From NCBI RefSeq assembly GCF_024497955.1, contig NZ_JANHKP010000001.1:434001-498000 (forward strand): DNA of 64,000 nt, written 5' to 3'. The DNA comes from Streptomyces sp. C10-9-1 (GTDB taxonomy: Bacteria > Actinomycetota > Actinomycetes > Streptomycetales > Streptomycetaceae). A program made the position numbers and the translations under genes. The notes under the pieces were generated by a model. The model saw nothing but the letters and a program-made list of their open reading frames with translations. It did not search any database and was not told where the DNA came from. Position 1 is the first letter of the stretch. The number at the start of each line of letters is the position of its first letter. Shown here piece after piece: positions 1-9,400 of the stretch.

Positions 1-569
1 TGACGGAGTCCGAGCTGACGATCCGCCGGGTGCCGATCGAGTTCCTGGAGATCGAGCTGGCCGTCCTGGAGGAGATGGGCCTGGACCACGACAGGGGCGG
101 CGAGTACGCGGCGGACAACGGCCGCACCCGCCTGGTGGACCTGACGGTGCGCCCCTCGAAGCTGGAGGCGCCCATCGACAAGATCCACCCGATGCCGTTC
201 CCCGGGCTGAACATCGACAACGTGCCCTTCTTCGCGGCCATCGCCGCCGTGGCCCAGGGGCAGACCCTCATCCACGACTGGGTCTACGACAACCGGGCCA
301 TCTACCTCACCGACCTGAACCGCCTCGGCGGCCGCCTCCAACTCCTCGACCCGCACCGGGTCCTGGTCGAGGGGCCCACCCGCTGGCGCGCCGCCGAGAT
401 GATGTGCCCCCCGGCGCTGCGCCCGGCCGTGGTCGTCCTGCTGGCCATGATGGCCGCCGAGGGCACCTCGGTGCTGCGCAACGTCTACGTCATCAACCGC
501 GGCTACGAGGAGCTGGCGGAGCGCCTGAACTCGGTGGGGGCGCAGATCGAGATCTTCCGCGACATCTGA
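1..569 (+). CDS. MurA-like UDP-GlcNAc enolpyruvyl transferase, C-terminal part (5' end outside window)
   Basis: The frame is open to the left edge and ends in TGA, leaving 188 visible residues. The sequence has the EPSP-synthase/MurA fold pattern: an LTVRPS stretch, the loop KIHPMPFPGLNIDNVPFF where MurA has its catalytic PGFPTD loop, and a C-terminal GYEELAERLNSVGAQIE segment typical of MurA ends. MurA transfers enolpyruvate from PEP to UDP-GlcNAc, the first committed peptidoglycan step, in the cytosol. The loop here reads GLNIDNVP rather than the usual GFPTDMQ, so this may be a divergent paralogue rather than the housekeeping enzyme. The first in-frame GTG in view is only an internal codon; the true start lies upstream of the window. 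The family call is firm, the exact substrate less so. Confidence 0.8.
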   Translation, partial: TESELTIRRVPIEFLEIELAVLEEMGLDHDRGGEYAADNGRTRLVDLTVRPSKLEAPIDKIHPMPFPGLNIDNVPFFAAIAAVAQGQTLIHDWVYDNRAIYLTDLNRLGGRLQLLDPHRVLVEGPTRWRAAEMMCPPALRPAVVVLLAMMAAEGTSVLRNVYVINRGYEELAERLNSVGAQIEIFRDI

Positions 570-577
570 CGGGCAGG

Positions 578-611
578 GTGTCGTGCCCCTTGGAGACAAG
601 GGGCACGACAC
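578..611. terminator. Hairpin terminator after the MurA-like gene
   Basis: A perfect 14-bp inverted repeat (578-591 with 598-611, arms beginning GTGTCGTGCC) encloses a 6-nt loop. It starts 8 nt after the stop codon. No U-tract follows, as is usual for actinomycete hairpin terminators. Confidence 0.8.
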
Positions 612-907
612 CGCGACATGTTGCCTGACCTGCGAATACTTACCTTCACAACCTTTCGCTGATCTCTGTTGTCTTTCAGCACCTTGTGCAACGCGTGTGC
701 AAGATGATCTTGATTGGTCGACGATGCGTCAGGTAAACCTGAGCAGTCGTCAGCTTTAACGCAGAGTTGTCACCGAAGCGACCTCGCAACGTCTGATGTC
801 GGTCGCGTCACGCCGACCGCGTGTGGTCGAGGAGGCAAGCCGCCACCTGCCCGATATCTCCGGCCTCGCGACGCAGCCTGGGGTCCAGCCACGCATCTGG
901 GTCCTCT
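612..907. other. Gene-poor, lower-GC stretch before the nuclease remnant
   Basis: No convincing gene is seen. The sequence at about 620-800 is visibly less GC-rich than the surroundings and contains codons rare in this genome (TTA, ATA). That fits decayed or acquired DNA at the left border of the toxin region. The short frames here lack a ribosome binding site and GC-rich third positions. Confidence 0.5.
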
Positions 908-1833
908 AAGCGCCACTACGACCTGGCCCTCCGGGACAAGAACAACCGAGACAGCCCTCGAGGGCGGCTCATCTTCGACGTATGGGTCCTGGGCTTCGCC
1001 CACGACGGCAAACGCGAAGTCGACTTCGCCGCCAGTGTGGAGAACATCCAGGTCGCGGCCTCGGGGGACGAGGACGCCAAGCAGTGGCGGATCGGACAGC
1101 ACTTCAGTTCATCCATCGACGCCAGCTCTAGCGACCCCAATCCCCAGCTCACCCAGCCGACCGGTACCAAGCGCGACGAACTCCTCGGCGTCTGGGACTC
1201 CCGGCCCACCTGGACCCTCGTCTACGGCTCGCCGGACCTCGGGGCCAAGTACGCGCAAGGCAACCTCCAGCGCGTCTTCGCCGCGCTGGACATGAACATG
1301 ACCGTCAACTCGCCCACTGTGGACCCCTACGTCGAGGTCGGCGCATACCAACCCGCCTTCCGCTTCGACTACGCCGGCCCCATCGCCGGCAAGTACAAGG
1401 GCACGGTCTTCACCGACGCCCGGGTCGAACTTCTCATGAGCCAAAAGGCTCCCGCTGTCAACGAAAGCGCGCTGCACATCTACGACGCGACAAAGCGACC
1501 GGAACGGACCTTCCCGTCCTTCGTCGGCAAGTCGGTACCCGGTGAGAAGGAACCACTGCACCGCCTCGTCGACACCGATAAGAACGAAAGCAGCGGGCGA
1601 ACTCCATCAAGGAGTGCAAGAAGATCTGGGGCGACTACTCCGGAACCCGCCTGCAGTGCGACGAGTACCCCTTCGCCAGCACTCACGAGGGATCCCTGAA
1701 AGGCAACAACCGCTTCTCCGTCCGCCTGATCGAAGGAACCGACAACGAAGCCGGTGGCCGGATGCTCAACAGCATGTACACCGCCAACCGCATACTCGAT
1801 GGCGACCCCTTCTACGTGAAGATCACCCCCTGA
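908..1833 (+). pseudogene. Broken NucA/NucB-type deoxyribonuclease toxin gene (5' truncated, frameshifted)
   Basis: Two frames together give one protein-like sequence. The first (from KRHYDLALRDKNN to about LVDTDKN, near 1585) covers a beta-rich middle region. The second (from about 1588, KQRANSIKECKKIWGDYSG) runs to TGA at 1831 and contains CDEYPFAST followed by an EG and an NRILDGDPFYVKI tail, the signature of the NucA/NucB deoxyribonuclease domain found at the C-termini of actinomycete toxins. The frames differ by a shift between about 1583 and 1600. Nothing like a start codon, ribosome site or signal peptide is found before the homologous part, so the 5' end is missing as well. The downstream small gene begins 17 nt after the stop and looks intact. 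A sequencing error could explain the frameshift but not the lost 5' end. Confidence 0.7.
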
Positions 1834-1849
1834 CCAAGGAGTCCATCCG

Positions 1850-2368
1850 ATGCAGCTCGTCGCCGAGTACAGCGTCACCGCCCGCCCCGACCGCGGCATC
1901 GTCGAGGTCTATGACGCAGACGCCTACCTCGGCGACGAGCAGGCCCTACAGGCGGCCCGTGACCACGTCGTGGCCGGCAACGGCTACCACCTCTACCTGC
2001 ACTCCCTGCAGCCTGACATCCCGGTCCACATCACCATTCGCCTCTGGGACACCCCGGTCCCGCCCCCCGCTGACGCCGACGGCCACACCACCATCACGCT
2101 CGACTCCGAGACCGGCATCCTCGTCATCAACCAGTTCACCCTCGGCCCCGCCGGAGAGATGACCCTGCCCCAGCCAGGCGTCTACGAAGGCACCGCCTGG
2201 TGGAGCGGCCGGCAAGCCAGTGCCGACTACTACACCGAAACCCTCCAACAGATCGACGAACACTGGGAGCCCGAGCGCATCACGCAAGCCTGGGCCAACT
2301 GCCCCACCCCCGAGCGGTACGTTCTCGACCTTGCCCGCACAGGGCCGTCTGCGGAGGAAGACGACTGA
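1850..2368 (+). CDS. Hypothetical protein, candidate immunity partner of the NucA/NucB nuclease
   Basis: An intact 172-residue acidic cytosolic protein with no signal peptide or membrane segment. The start ATG is preceded by AAGGAG with 8-nt spacing. It opens MQLVAEYSVTARPDRGIVEV and looks like an alternating beta-strand fold; I recognise no catalytic motif. Its position directly behind a NucA/NucB-type nuclease gene is where polymorphic-toxin immunity genes sit, so an immunity role is a reasonable inference from context only. The downstream gene was kept intact although the nuclease gene is broken, as often seen for retained orphan immunity genes. It could also be an unrelated conserved hypothetical. 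Confidence 0.65.
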   Translation: MQLVAEYSVTARPDRGIVEVYDADAYLGDEQALQAARDHVVAGNGYHLYLHSLQPDIPVHITIRLWDTPVPPPADADGHTTITLDSETGILVINQFTLGPAGEMTLPQPGVYEGTAWWSGRQASADYYTETLQQIDEHWEPERITQAWANCPTPERYVLDLARTGPSAEEDD

Positions 2369-2915
2369 CACCGCGCACCGTCCCACCCAGGTCGGCATCC
2401 TTCGGTATCTGAGAGGGCGTTAAGTCCGTTTCTGGTGGCGGCCTCGTCCGGGTTGTTCGAGGAGCCCTTGGCGGACGAGTCGTCCCAGGCGGGAGCGGGT
2501 GACGTTGATCGAGGGCTCGTCGGTGGGCAGGCCGAGGTGTCTTCCCCACCGACGCGGGGGTGTTCCGTACGCGGCCGAGCAGTCGCCCGCCGGGCCGGTG
2601 TCTTCCCCGCCGACGCGGGGGTCCGTCGCTCGACTTGCGCGAACCGAACCTGATCCAGTCCTCCCCGCAGACGCGGCGGTGGCCCCGTCTCCGGGATCGC
2701 CGTGCCCGGGGCGGACACGGTCACGAAGCCGTCGGCGTCGGCCCCCGAGCCGAGAGCACGTGCGCACTTCCCGCGGTCCGTGGGCGGTACCGACCCCAGC
2801 ACCGCGTTCCGTCTCCGCCGCGACACGGTGATCCCGCGCGACGCCCCCAGCCCCGCCCGGGCGCGGAGCGCGCCCGGGGGTGCGTCACGGACGCGGGGCA
2901 TCGGGGGCAGGGGGG
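2369..2915. other. Intergenic region between the candidate immunity gene and the SUKH gene
   Basis: Apart from the CRISPR-like repeats, this stretch holds no supportable gene. Frames on both strands are low-complexity Arg/Pro/Ala shadows without ribosome sites. Reading the repeats in the reverse frames gives the PRVGGEDT-type artefacts often mis-annotated as proteins across I-E arrays. Confidence 0.5.
2539..2684. CRISPR. Degenerate orphan CRISPR remnant (type I-E-like repeats)
   Basis: A roughly 28-nt unit beginning GTCTTCCCC and containing GACGCGGGGGT occurs at 2539-2566 and again at 2600-2627, exactly 61 nt apart, the period of a 28-29 nt repeat plus a 32-33 nt spacer. A third, more diverged copy starts at 2658. 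The partial internal dyad (CCCC ... GGGG) and the length fit I-E repeats of actinomycetes. A very weak copy may start near 2480. No cas gene or leader is present within the window, so this is a relic or a tiny orphan array. Confidence 0.55.
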
Positions 2916-3452
2916 TCAGGGGCCGTAGACGCGGACCTGGGGGTCGCGGCCGGGGACGTCGGCGGGCAGGCCGCGGCGCTCGACGGTGCCGTCGACGAGG
3001 CCCGCCAGGAAGGCGAGGGCGCCGCCCTCGAACTCCCACCACTCGCCGTTCCTGCTGTTGACGACCACCGGCCAGCCGTCCGGGTCGTCGCCGGCGGTGC
3101 GCCAGTAGAAGACGTCGCCGGACAGGGACTCGCTCCAGGGCAGGAGCCCGCCGGGCTCCGGATACCCGACGTGGCCCTCCGCCATGTCCTCGTCCACGAG
3201 GTCCTGGAGGACCTCCAGCTCGTAGCGCACCCCGTCGACGTACTTCTCCTCCCCGCCCGGGCGGGGGGTCGGCACACGCAGGAAGCCGTCGAACTCCAGC
3301 GTCGGGTAGGCCCGAGACAACTCCCGGAAGTCGGAGGGCAGGCCGGTCCCGAGCAGCCGGGCCACCAGGGCGAAGTCGACGTCGCGCGGCTGCTCCGGGC
3401 GATGGGCCCGAAGACCGCCGACGACCTCTTCGAGACGTGCGACTGTCAGCAT
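2916..3452 (-). CDS. SMI1/KNR4 (SUKH) family immunity protein
   Basis: A 178-residue acidic cytosolic protein. It carries the SUKH pattern: an N-terminal helix (LEEVVGGLRAH), LPSDFRELSRAYPTLEFDGF near residues 40-60, and a hydrophobic C-terminal segment with EWWEFEGGALAFLAGL. SUKH proteins are the commonest immunity proteins of bacterial polymorphic toxins and bind the toxin nuclease domain. The start is taken at ATG 3452, giving an ATGCTGA overlap with the stop of the RHS toxin gene upstream, so translation is probably coupled. A TTG 12 nt further upstream is possible but not needed. Inferred partner: the C-terminal nuclease of the RHS protein. The pairing rests on overlap and family knowledge. 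Confidence 0.85.
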   Translation of the reverse strand: MLTVARLEEVVGGLRAHRPEQPRDVDFALVARLLGTGLPSDFRELSRAYPTLEFDGFLRVPTPRPGGEEKYVDGVRYELEVLQDLVDEDMAEGHVGYPEPGGLLPWSESLSGDVFYWRTAGDDPDGWPVVVNSRNGEWWEFEGGALAFLAGLVDGTVERRGLPADVPGRDPQVRVYGP

Positions 3453-6400
3453 GTGATCTGCCAATCAGAGATGTTCTGCACCGTTTTGTCGAACAACAGA
3501 CCGTCCTGAGTGTAGGCGGTCATGCGGATCGCCTCGGGGATGGCGTCGCCACCGTCTCCGTAGACGAGCTGCCCCGAGTAGAACACGGGCTTGTTCGCCC
3601 GCAGCTGGCGCGCTATCCGGTTCTCGCAGCGCTTCATGCCGCTCTTGTTCATGCGGTCCGTGCCGGTGAAGAGGTTCTCGCTTCTCCATTCCCCGTGGAA
3701 CTTGTCACCGATGATGTGCGTGCGGTTGTAGATCGGCTTTCCGTCGTCGCCGATGTTGTTGCCCTCGGGGAAGCCGTGGACGGTGACCCTGGCTTCGTCG
3801 TCGCGCTTCGCGCCCGTGGGCTTGAGGTCGCTCGGGCAGATCAGCGCGGTGGCTCCGTCGGGGCGGCCGTTGCGCAACGGCTGGTAGTTGTACCGCTCGG
3901 AGCGCGGCGTGGAGGAGCACCTGTCCCTGCTGGTGGACGAGCCTCCACCGCCGGACGCCGGCTGCGGGGCGAAGCCCAGGAGCTCCTGTGCCATCTCCTC
4001 GCCCGTGGCACGGGGGTAGAGCTTGAAGTAGCCCCGCAGCTCCTCCTCCGTGACCTGGACCTCCCGCTGCGAGCGGGTGGCGGAGTCCTCGACGTACTGC
4101 TCGAAGGCCGGGTCGATCGTCGCCTCGGAGGCTTCCCGGGCGTGGTCCTGCTGGAGCACGCGGCGCAGGATGACCGACCACGGGGGCGGCGGGGGCGGCG
4201 GGGGCGGGCCGACGTGGACCGGCGTGCCGACGGGCCACGCACCGCCGGAGCCGCCGCCGTACGAGCCACCGGAGCCGCCGCCGTACGAGCCGCCGGAGCC
4301 GCCCCAGTGGTTCCGGGCCTTGTCGGCCAGCCGGGCGGCCTCCCGGGCGGCGCGTACCCGGGCCGCGTCCTGCGCCGCCTGCATCTGGGCGCGCCAGGCC
4401 CGGTTCTGCGCCGCTTCCGCCTGCGCGCGGAGGGAGGCCGCGAGCGAGCTGTGCGGGGAACCCCACGAGAAGGAGTAGGAGGAGGACGACGAGGACGACG
4501 AGGAGTCGGGACGGCTCCAGTAGTAGATGCCGATGCCGACGAAGAGGCCGACGGTCCCGCCGATCGTCGATCCGATGGGCCCGCCGGGCGAGCCGACGGC
4601 CGCTCCCGCGCACGCCGGTGCGGTCACCGGCGTGGCGCAGGCGACCAGGTGCCCCGACGGGTCGGTGTGGACGAGGGGGCTGGCGTTGCCGTAGGTGAAG
4701 CGGTTGGCCTGGACGGACGGGACCGGGTCGAGGGTCCAGCTGTCGCGGGAGGCGAAGGCGCCGGTGCCGGGGTCGTACCAGCGGGCGTGCATGTTCACCT
4801 TGCCGGTGTCCGGGTCGGTGTACTCGCCCTGGTAGCCGAGTGCGCCCCGGGCGCCGGACTGCTGGGTGGCCTCGCCGAAGGGGGCGTAGGCCGTGGAGCC
4901 GGCGAGGGCTCCCGTGGACGGGGCGAAGGTTCCGGTGACGTCGCCGTGGGCGTCGGTGAGGACGGCCGTGGCGCCGGTGCCGTCCGCGCCGGCGGTGGAC
5001 ATCGGGTTGCCGGACGGGTCGCGGGCGATCAGCTCTCCCGCGGCGTCGACCGGGTTGTTGGAGGTGTCCGCGTACTTCAGGCCGGTGCCGCCGCGCTGCA
5101 CGAGACGGCCGAGGCCGTCGTAGGCGTAGGCGGTGGTGCCGTCGGTGAGCAGGCGGCCGAGGGCGTCGTAGGCGGCGGTGGTGTCGCCGTCCGGGCCCCC
5201 GGTGGTGCCGAGCAGGGTGCCCCGGGCCGACCAGGTGTAGCCGGTGCCGTCGGCGGTGAGGAGGCGGTTGCGCTCGTCGTAGGTTGCGGTGGCGTCGCCG
5301 GCCCGGGTGCGGTTGCCCGCGGCGTCCCAGGCGTAGTCGGTGACGGTGCCGTCGGGGGCGGTCCAGCCGGTGAGGCGGCCGGCGGCGTCGTAGGTGTAGG
5401 CGTTCTCGCCCGCGCCCGCGGTGCCGGTGGTCGTCTTGCCGGTGAGCCGGTCGCGGTCGTCGTAGGTGTAGGCGACGGACGCCGTGGTGGTGCCGTCGGA
5501 CGCCTTGAGGGTGTCGTCGGCGAGGCGTCCCAGGACGTCGTACCCGAAGGTGCGGGTCGCCGCCCCGGTGCCGTAGCCGACGCTCGCCGGGCGGGAGGCG
5601 GCGTCGTAGGTGTACGCCTGCGTCGTGCCGGTGAGCGGGTCGACGGCGGAGGCGAGGCGGCCGGCGGCGTCGTAGCCGAAGCCGGCCGTTCCGGCGGCGT
5701 CGGTGCGTCCGGTGAGCCGTCCTTCGGCGTCGTAGGTGAACGTGGCGTCGCCCGAGGGCCCGGAGGCGCTGAGGAGGTTGCCGCGGTCGTCGTAGGCGAG
5801 GTTGTTGGTGCCGCCCGGGGCGGACAGCGAGGTGAGGCGGCCGGCGAGGTCGTAGCCGAAGGCGTCCGTGCCGGTGGCGGCCTCGGCGCCGGAGCCGGTC
5901 GCCTCGGTGAGCCGGCCGAGGGCGTCGAAGGTGCGGACCTGTTCCACGCCACCGGGCTGGATCTCCCGGACCGGGCGCCCGGCCGCGTCGTACACCGTGG
6001 TGAACGTGCGGTCGGCGGCGTCGGGGTGGGCGGTGGTGGCCGCTTCGACGACGGACTCGGGGCCGCCGCGGCTGGTGAAGGTGTACCAGGTGGTGTTGCC
6101 GCGCCCGTCGGTGAGCCGGGTGCGGTTGCCCGCGGCGTCGTAGCCGAAGGTCGTGGTGAGGGACGTCGTCCCGTCGGCGGGTTCCGTCAGCCCGGTGATG
6201 CGGCCGAGGGCGTCGAACGTCCGGTGGACGGTGTGGCCCAGAGGTCCGGTGAGGTCGACGGCGTTGCCCGCCGCGTCGTAGGCGGTGCTGCGGGTGCGCA
6301 GTTCGGTGCCGTCGGGGGCGACGTCGGTGACGGAGGTGGCGCGTCCGGCCGGGTCGTGGGCGGTGCGCACGGTGCGGCCGAGCGGGTCGGTGACGGAGAC

Positions 6401-9400
6401 GGGCAGGCCGGTGGGGCCGTAGGCGTGGGTCGTCGTCTTCCCGGCGGCGTCGGTGGTGGTGAGGGGCTGGCCCGCCGCGTTGTACGTGCTGCTGGTGACG
6501 ATGCCGGTGGGGCTGGTGGTGGAGAGCAGGTTCCCCGCGTCGTCGTACGCCAGGCGGGTGGTGTGGTTGCCCGGCGCCGGACGGCGCTCGACGACGGTGG
6601 ACGTGATCCGGCGGCCCAGTTCGTCGTAGGTGGCCTCGGTGCGTGCGCCGGTCGGGTCGGTCGTCGACAGGCGCTCGCCGAGGAGGTCGTGGGTGTGGCG
6701 GGTGACGGGTTGCTCCGCGCCCTCGGTGGGGGCGGGCTCGGTGACGGCCGTGAGCCGGCCGAGCTGGTCGTAGGTGTAGGAGGTGACGCTGCCCAGCGGG
6801 TCGGTCTCGGTGGCCACCCGGCCGGCCGCGTCGTAGGTGCGCCGCAGGGTCGCCGTCTGCGGGGTGCTCGCGCCGGGCGGGGTGTAGTCGGGCAGGGTGG
6901 TGGAGACCGGGCGCCCGGCGGTGTCGTACGCGGTGCGGGTGACGTGGCCGTTCGGGTCCCGCGTGGCCGTCACCTCGCCGAAGGTGTTGTATCCGGTGCG
7001 GGTGGTCGGGCGCGCGGTGGTGGCGGTCGCGCCGTGCTGCTCGACGGTCACCGGGGCGGCGGCGGTCTCGACGAGGCGGCCGAGGGCGTCGTAGGTGAAG
7101 CCGGTGGTGTGGGCGGCGGGGTCGGCGCCGCCGGCGTTGCCACGCGGGGCGGTCTCGGTGAGCGTCAGACCGCGGTCGTCGACGGTGCGCGTGGTGACGA
7201 GGTCGTCGGTGCCGTTCTCCACGGTGACGCGCACGACGTCGCCCACGGTGTTGCGCTGGTAGGTGACGCGCTCGGTGCGGGCGCCGCCCGCGCCGGTGCG
7301 GGTCTCGGTGAGGACGTCGCCGCCCGCGTCGTGGGTGTAGGCGGTGCGCCGGGCGAGGCCGGTGGGGTCGAGGACCTCGGCCGTGGTGCGCCCGGCGGCG
7401 TCCACCTCGTAGGCGGTGGTGACGGAGCCGTTGCCGGTGGTCTCGGAGGTGAGGTTGCCGGCGGCGTCGTAGCGGCGTTCGGACAGGACGACGTCGCGCG
7501 TGGTGCCGTCCTGCTCGCGGAAGCCGACGAGGGTCCGCCGGGCGGGCAGCCCGTCGTCGTAGTAGCTGTGCCGGGTGGTGCGGCCCATCGCGTCGGTGTG
7601 CTCGGCGAGGCGGCCGGCCGGGTCGTAGGCGTACGAGTCGAGGACGACGTCGGCCGCGGTGCCGCTGCCGTCGTCGTAGTCCTTGAGGGTGACCTCGGCG
7701 AGCATGCCGAGAGCGGTGTAGGCGTAGGTGAACTCCTCGCCGGTGGGCATGGTGCGTGCGGTCTGGTGGCCGCGGACGTCGTACGCGTAGGTCTCCTGGC
7801 CCTGTTCGGGGCCGGTGGAGGTGGCCAGGCGGCCGTGCGCGTCGTAGGTGCGGGTGGTGGTGCGCGCGGCGTCGCCGCCCAGGGCGTCGGCCACGGACTC
7901 GGTCAGCATCAGGCCGTCGGCGTCGTAGGTGTAGGTCGTCACCGCCTGGTGCTCCTCGCCGGTGACGGCGTCGGTGGTGGCCGGTGACGTCGCCTTCACG
8001 ACCCGGGACTCGCCGTCGTAGGCGGTGGTGCCGGTGACGCCGTCGGGGTGGGCGTCGCTGGTGACGGTGCTGGAGAGCTCGCGGCCCAGCGCGTCGTAGG
8101 TGTACTCGGTCACGACCCCGGCGGGGTCGGTGACGCGGGCCGGGTCGCCGGCGGCGGTGTAGGCGCGGGTGGTGACTCCGCCACGCGCGTCCGTCGTCGT
8201 CTCCAGCAGTCCGGCCGGGGCGGTGCCGCCGCCGACGGCCGTCTCCGAGCCGTCGGTGAAGGTGTGCGTCACCGTGCGGCCCGCCGGGAAGCCCGGGGTG
8301 GCCGGGGAGGTGGTGGAGATGCGGTCGCCGTGGGCGTTGTAGCCGTAGGACGTGCGGTAGGTGTCGTCGGTCGCGCTCGCCGATCGGGCGTCGCGGTGGG
8401 CGGTCACCTGGTCGTTCCGCGGGTCGAGCGGATCGTCCGCGTTGAGGAAGTACGCCGTGTAGGCGGTGTGGCAGGTGGCGTCGTCACCGGCGTCGCGGCA
8501 GGTGGTCTGCGAGATCCTGTTGCCGCGCTCGTCGTGGCCGAGCCGGGTGACGGTGCCGTCGGGTGCCGTCGTGGCGGCGAGGAAGCCGCCGGTGTCGTAG
8601 GCGAACGTCGCGGTGTGGCCGCCGGCGTCGGTCTGGGCGACCAGCCGGTGGCCCTGCAAGGGGTCGTAGCTGTAGGTGGACTTCCGCTCGTCGGGGTCGG
8701 TGACGGTCACGGTCACGGTCGGGTCGGCCTCGACCCCGGCCTCGCCGTCGGAGGCGGGGCGGCCCTCGGGGCCGGTCAGTTCGTGGGCGGAGAGCTGGTA
8801 GGTGCCGCCGTCGGCGTCGGTGGAGGACGCGACGCGGTCCAGTGCGGTGTCGTAGGCGACCTCCGCGTGCACCCGGCCGCTGGGCCGGACAACCTTCGTC
8901 AGCTGCTGCGCGGTGGCGCCCGCCGCGTGGTGCTCCGCGATCGTGCGCTCACCGAGCGGGCGGCCGTAGACGGCGACCTCGTCGATGCCGCCGGTGAAGT
9001 GGCCGATCGTGCCGGTGGTGCCGGGCCAGTCCTTCCAGTACCCGGCGCCCAGGTAGACGAAGCGCTGGTCGTACTGGGAGATGCCTCCCGCGAGGGTGCC
9101 GACGGCCTGACCGTCGAGGTACAGGGTCTGGGTGTTGCCCGCCGCCGTCAGCGCCGCGTGGTGCCAGGTGCCGTCGTCGACCGGTGCCGCCGAGGTGATC
9201 GGCGCGTCGGTGCCGTTCCAGAACTCACCGCGCAGCTTGCCGTCCGTGCCGACGTAGAGGGCGGGCGTGTAGGTGCCGGTGGTGTTCTCCTCCAGCGTGT
9301 GGTCCTGGTAGCTGAACAGCACGCCGCTGCCGCTGGTGCGGAACCACAGCTCCACCGTGAGGTACGGGGTGTCGGAGACGAGCTGGTCGGGCAACTGCAC

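Noticed and set aside
612..907. A possible tRNA or integrase attachment site behind the MurA-like gene
   Set aside because: No tRNA cloverleaf, T-loop consensus or flanking direct repeat could be found, despite the lower GC content.
2200..2423. Small frames at the end of the candidate immunity gene and across the CRISPR repeats
   Set aside because: Alternative frames of the real gene or artefacts of the repeat sequence.
3452..3464. TTG 3464 as start of the SUKH gene
   Set aside because: The ATG at 3452 gives a compact overlap with the toxin stop and is the commoner start codon.
3437..7987. A 1516-codon frame on the plus strand opposite the RHS gene
   Set aside because: It is the mirror of the repetitive RHS sequence (Val/Gly/Arg-rich, no domain, no ribosome site). 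The minus frame has all RHS motifs.
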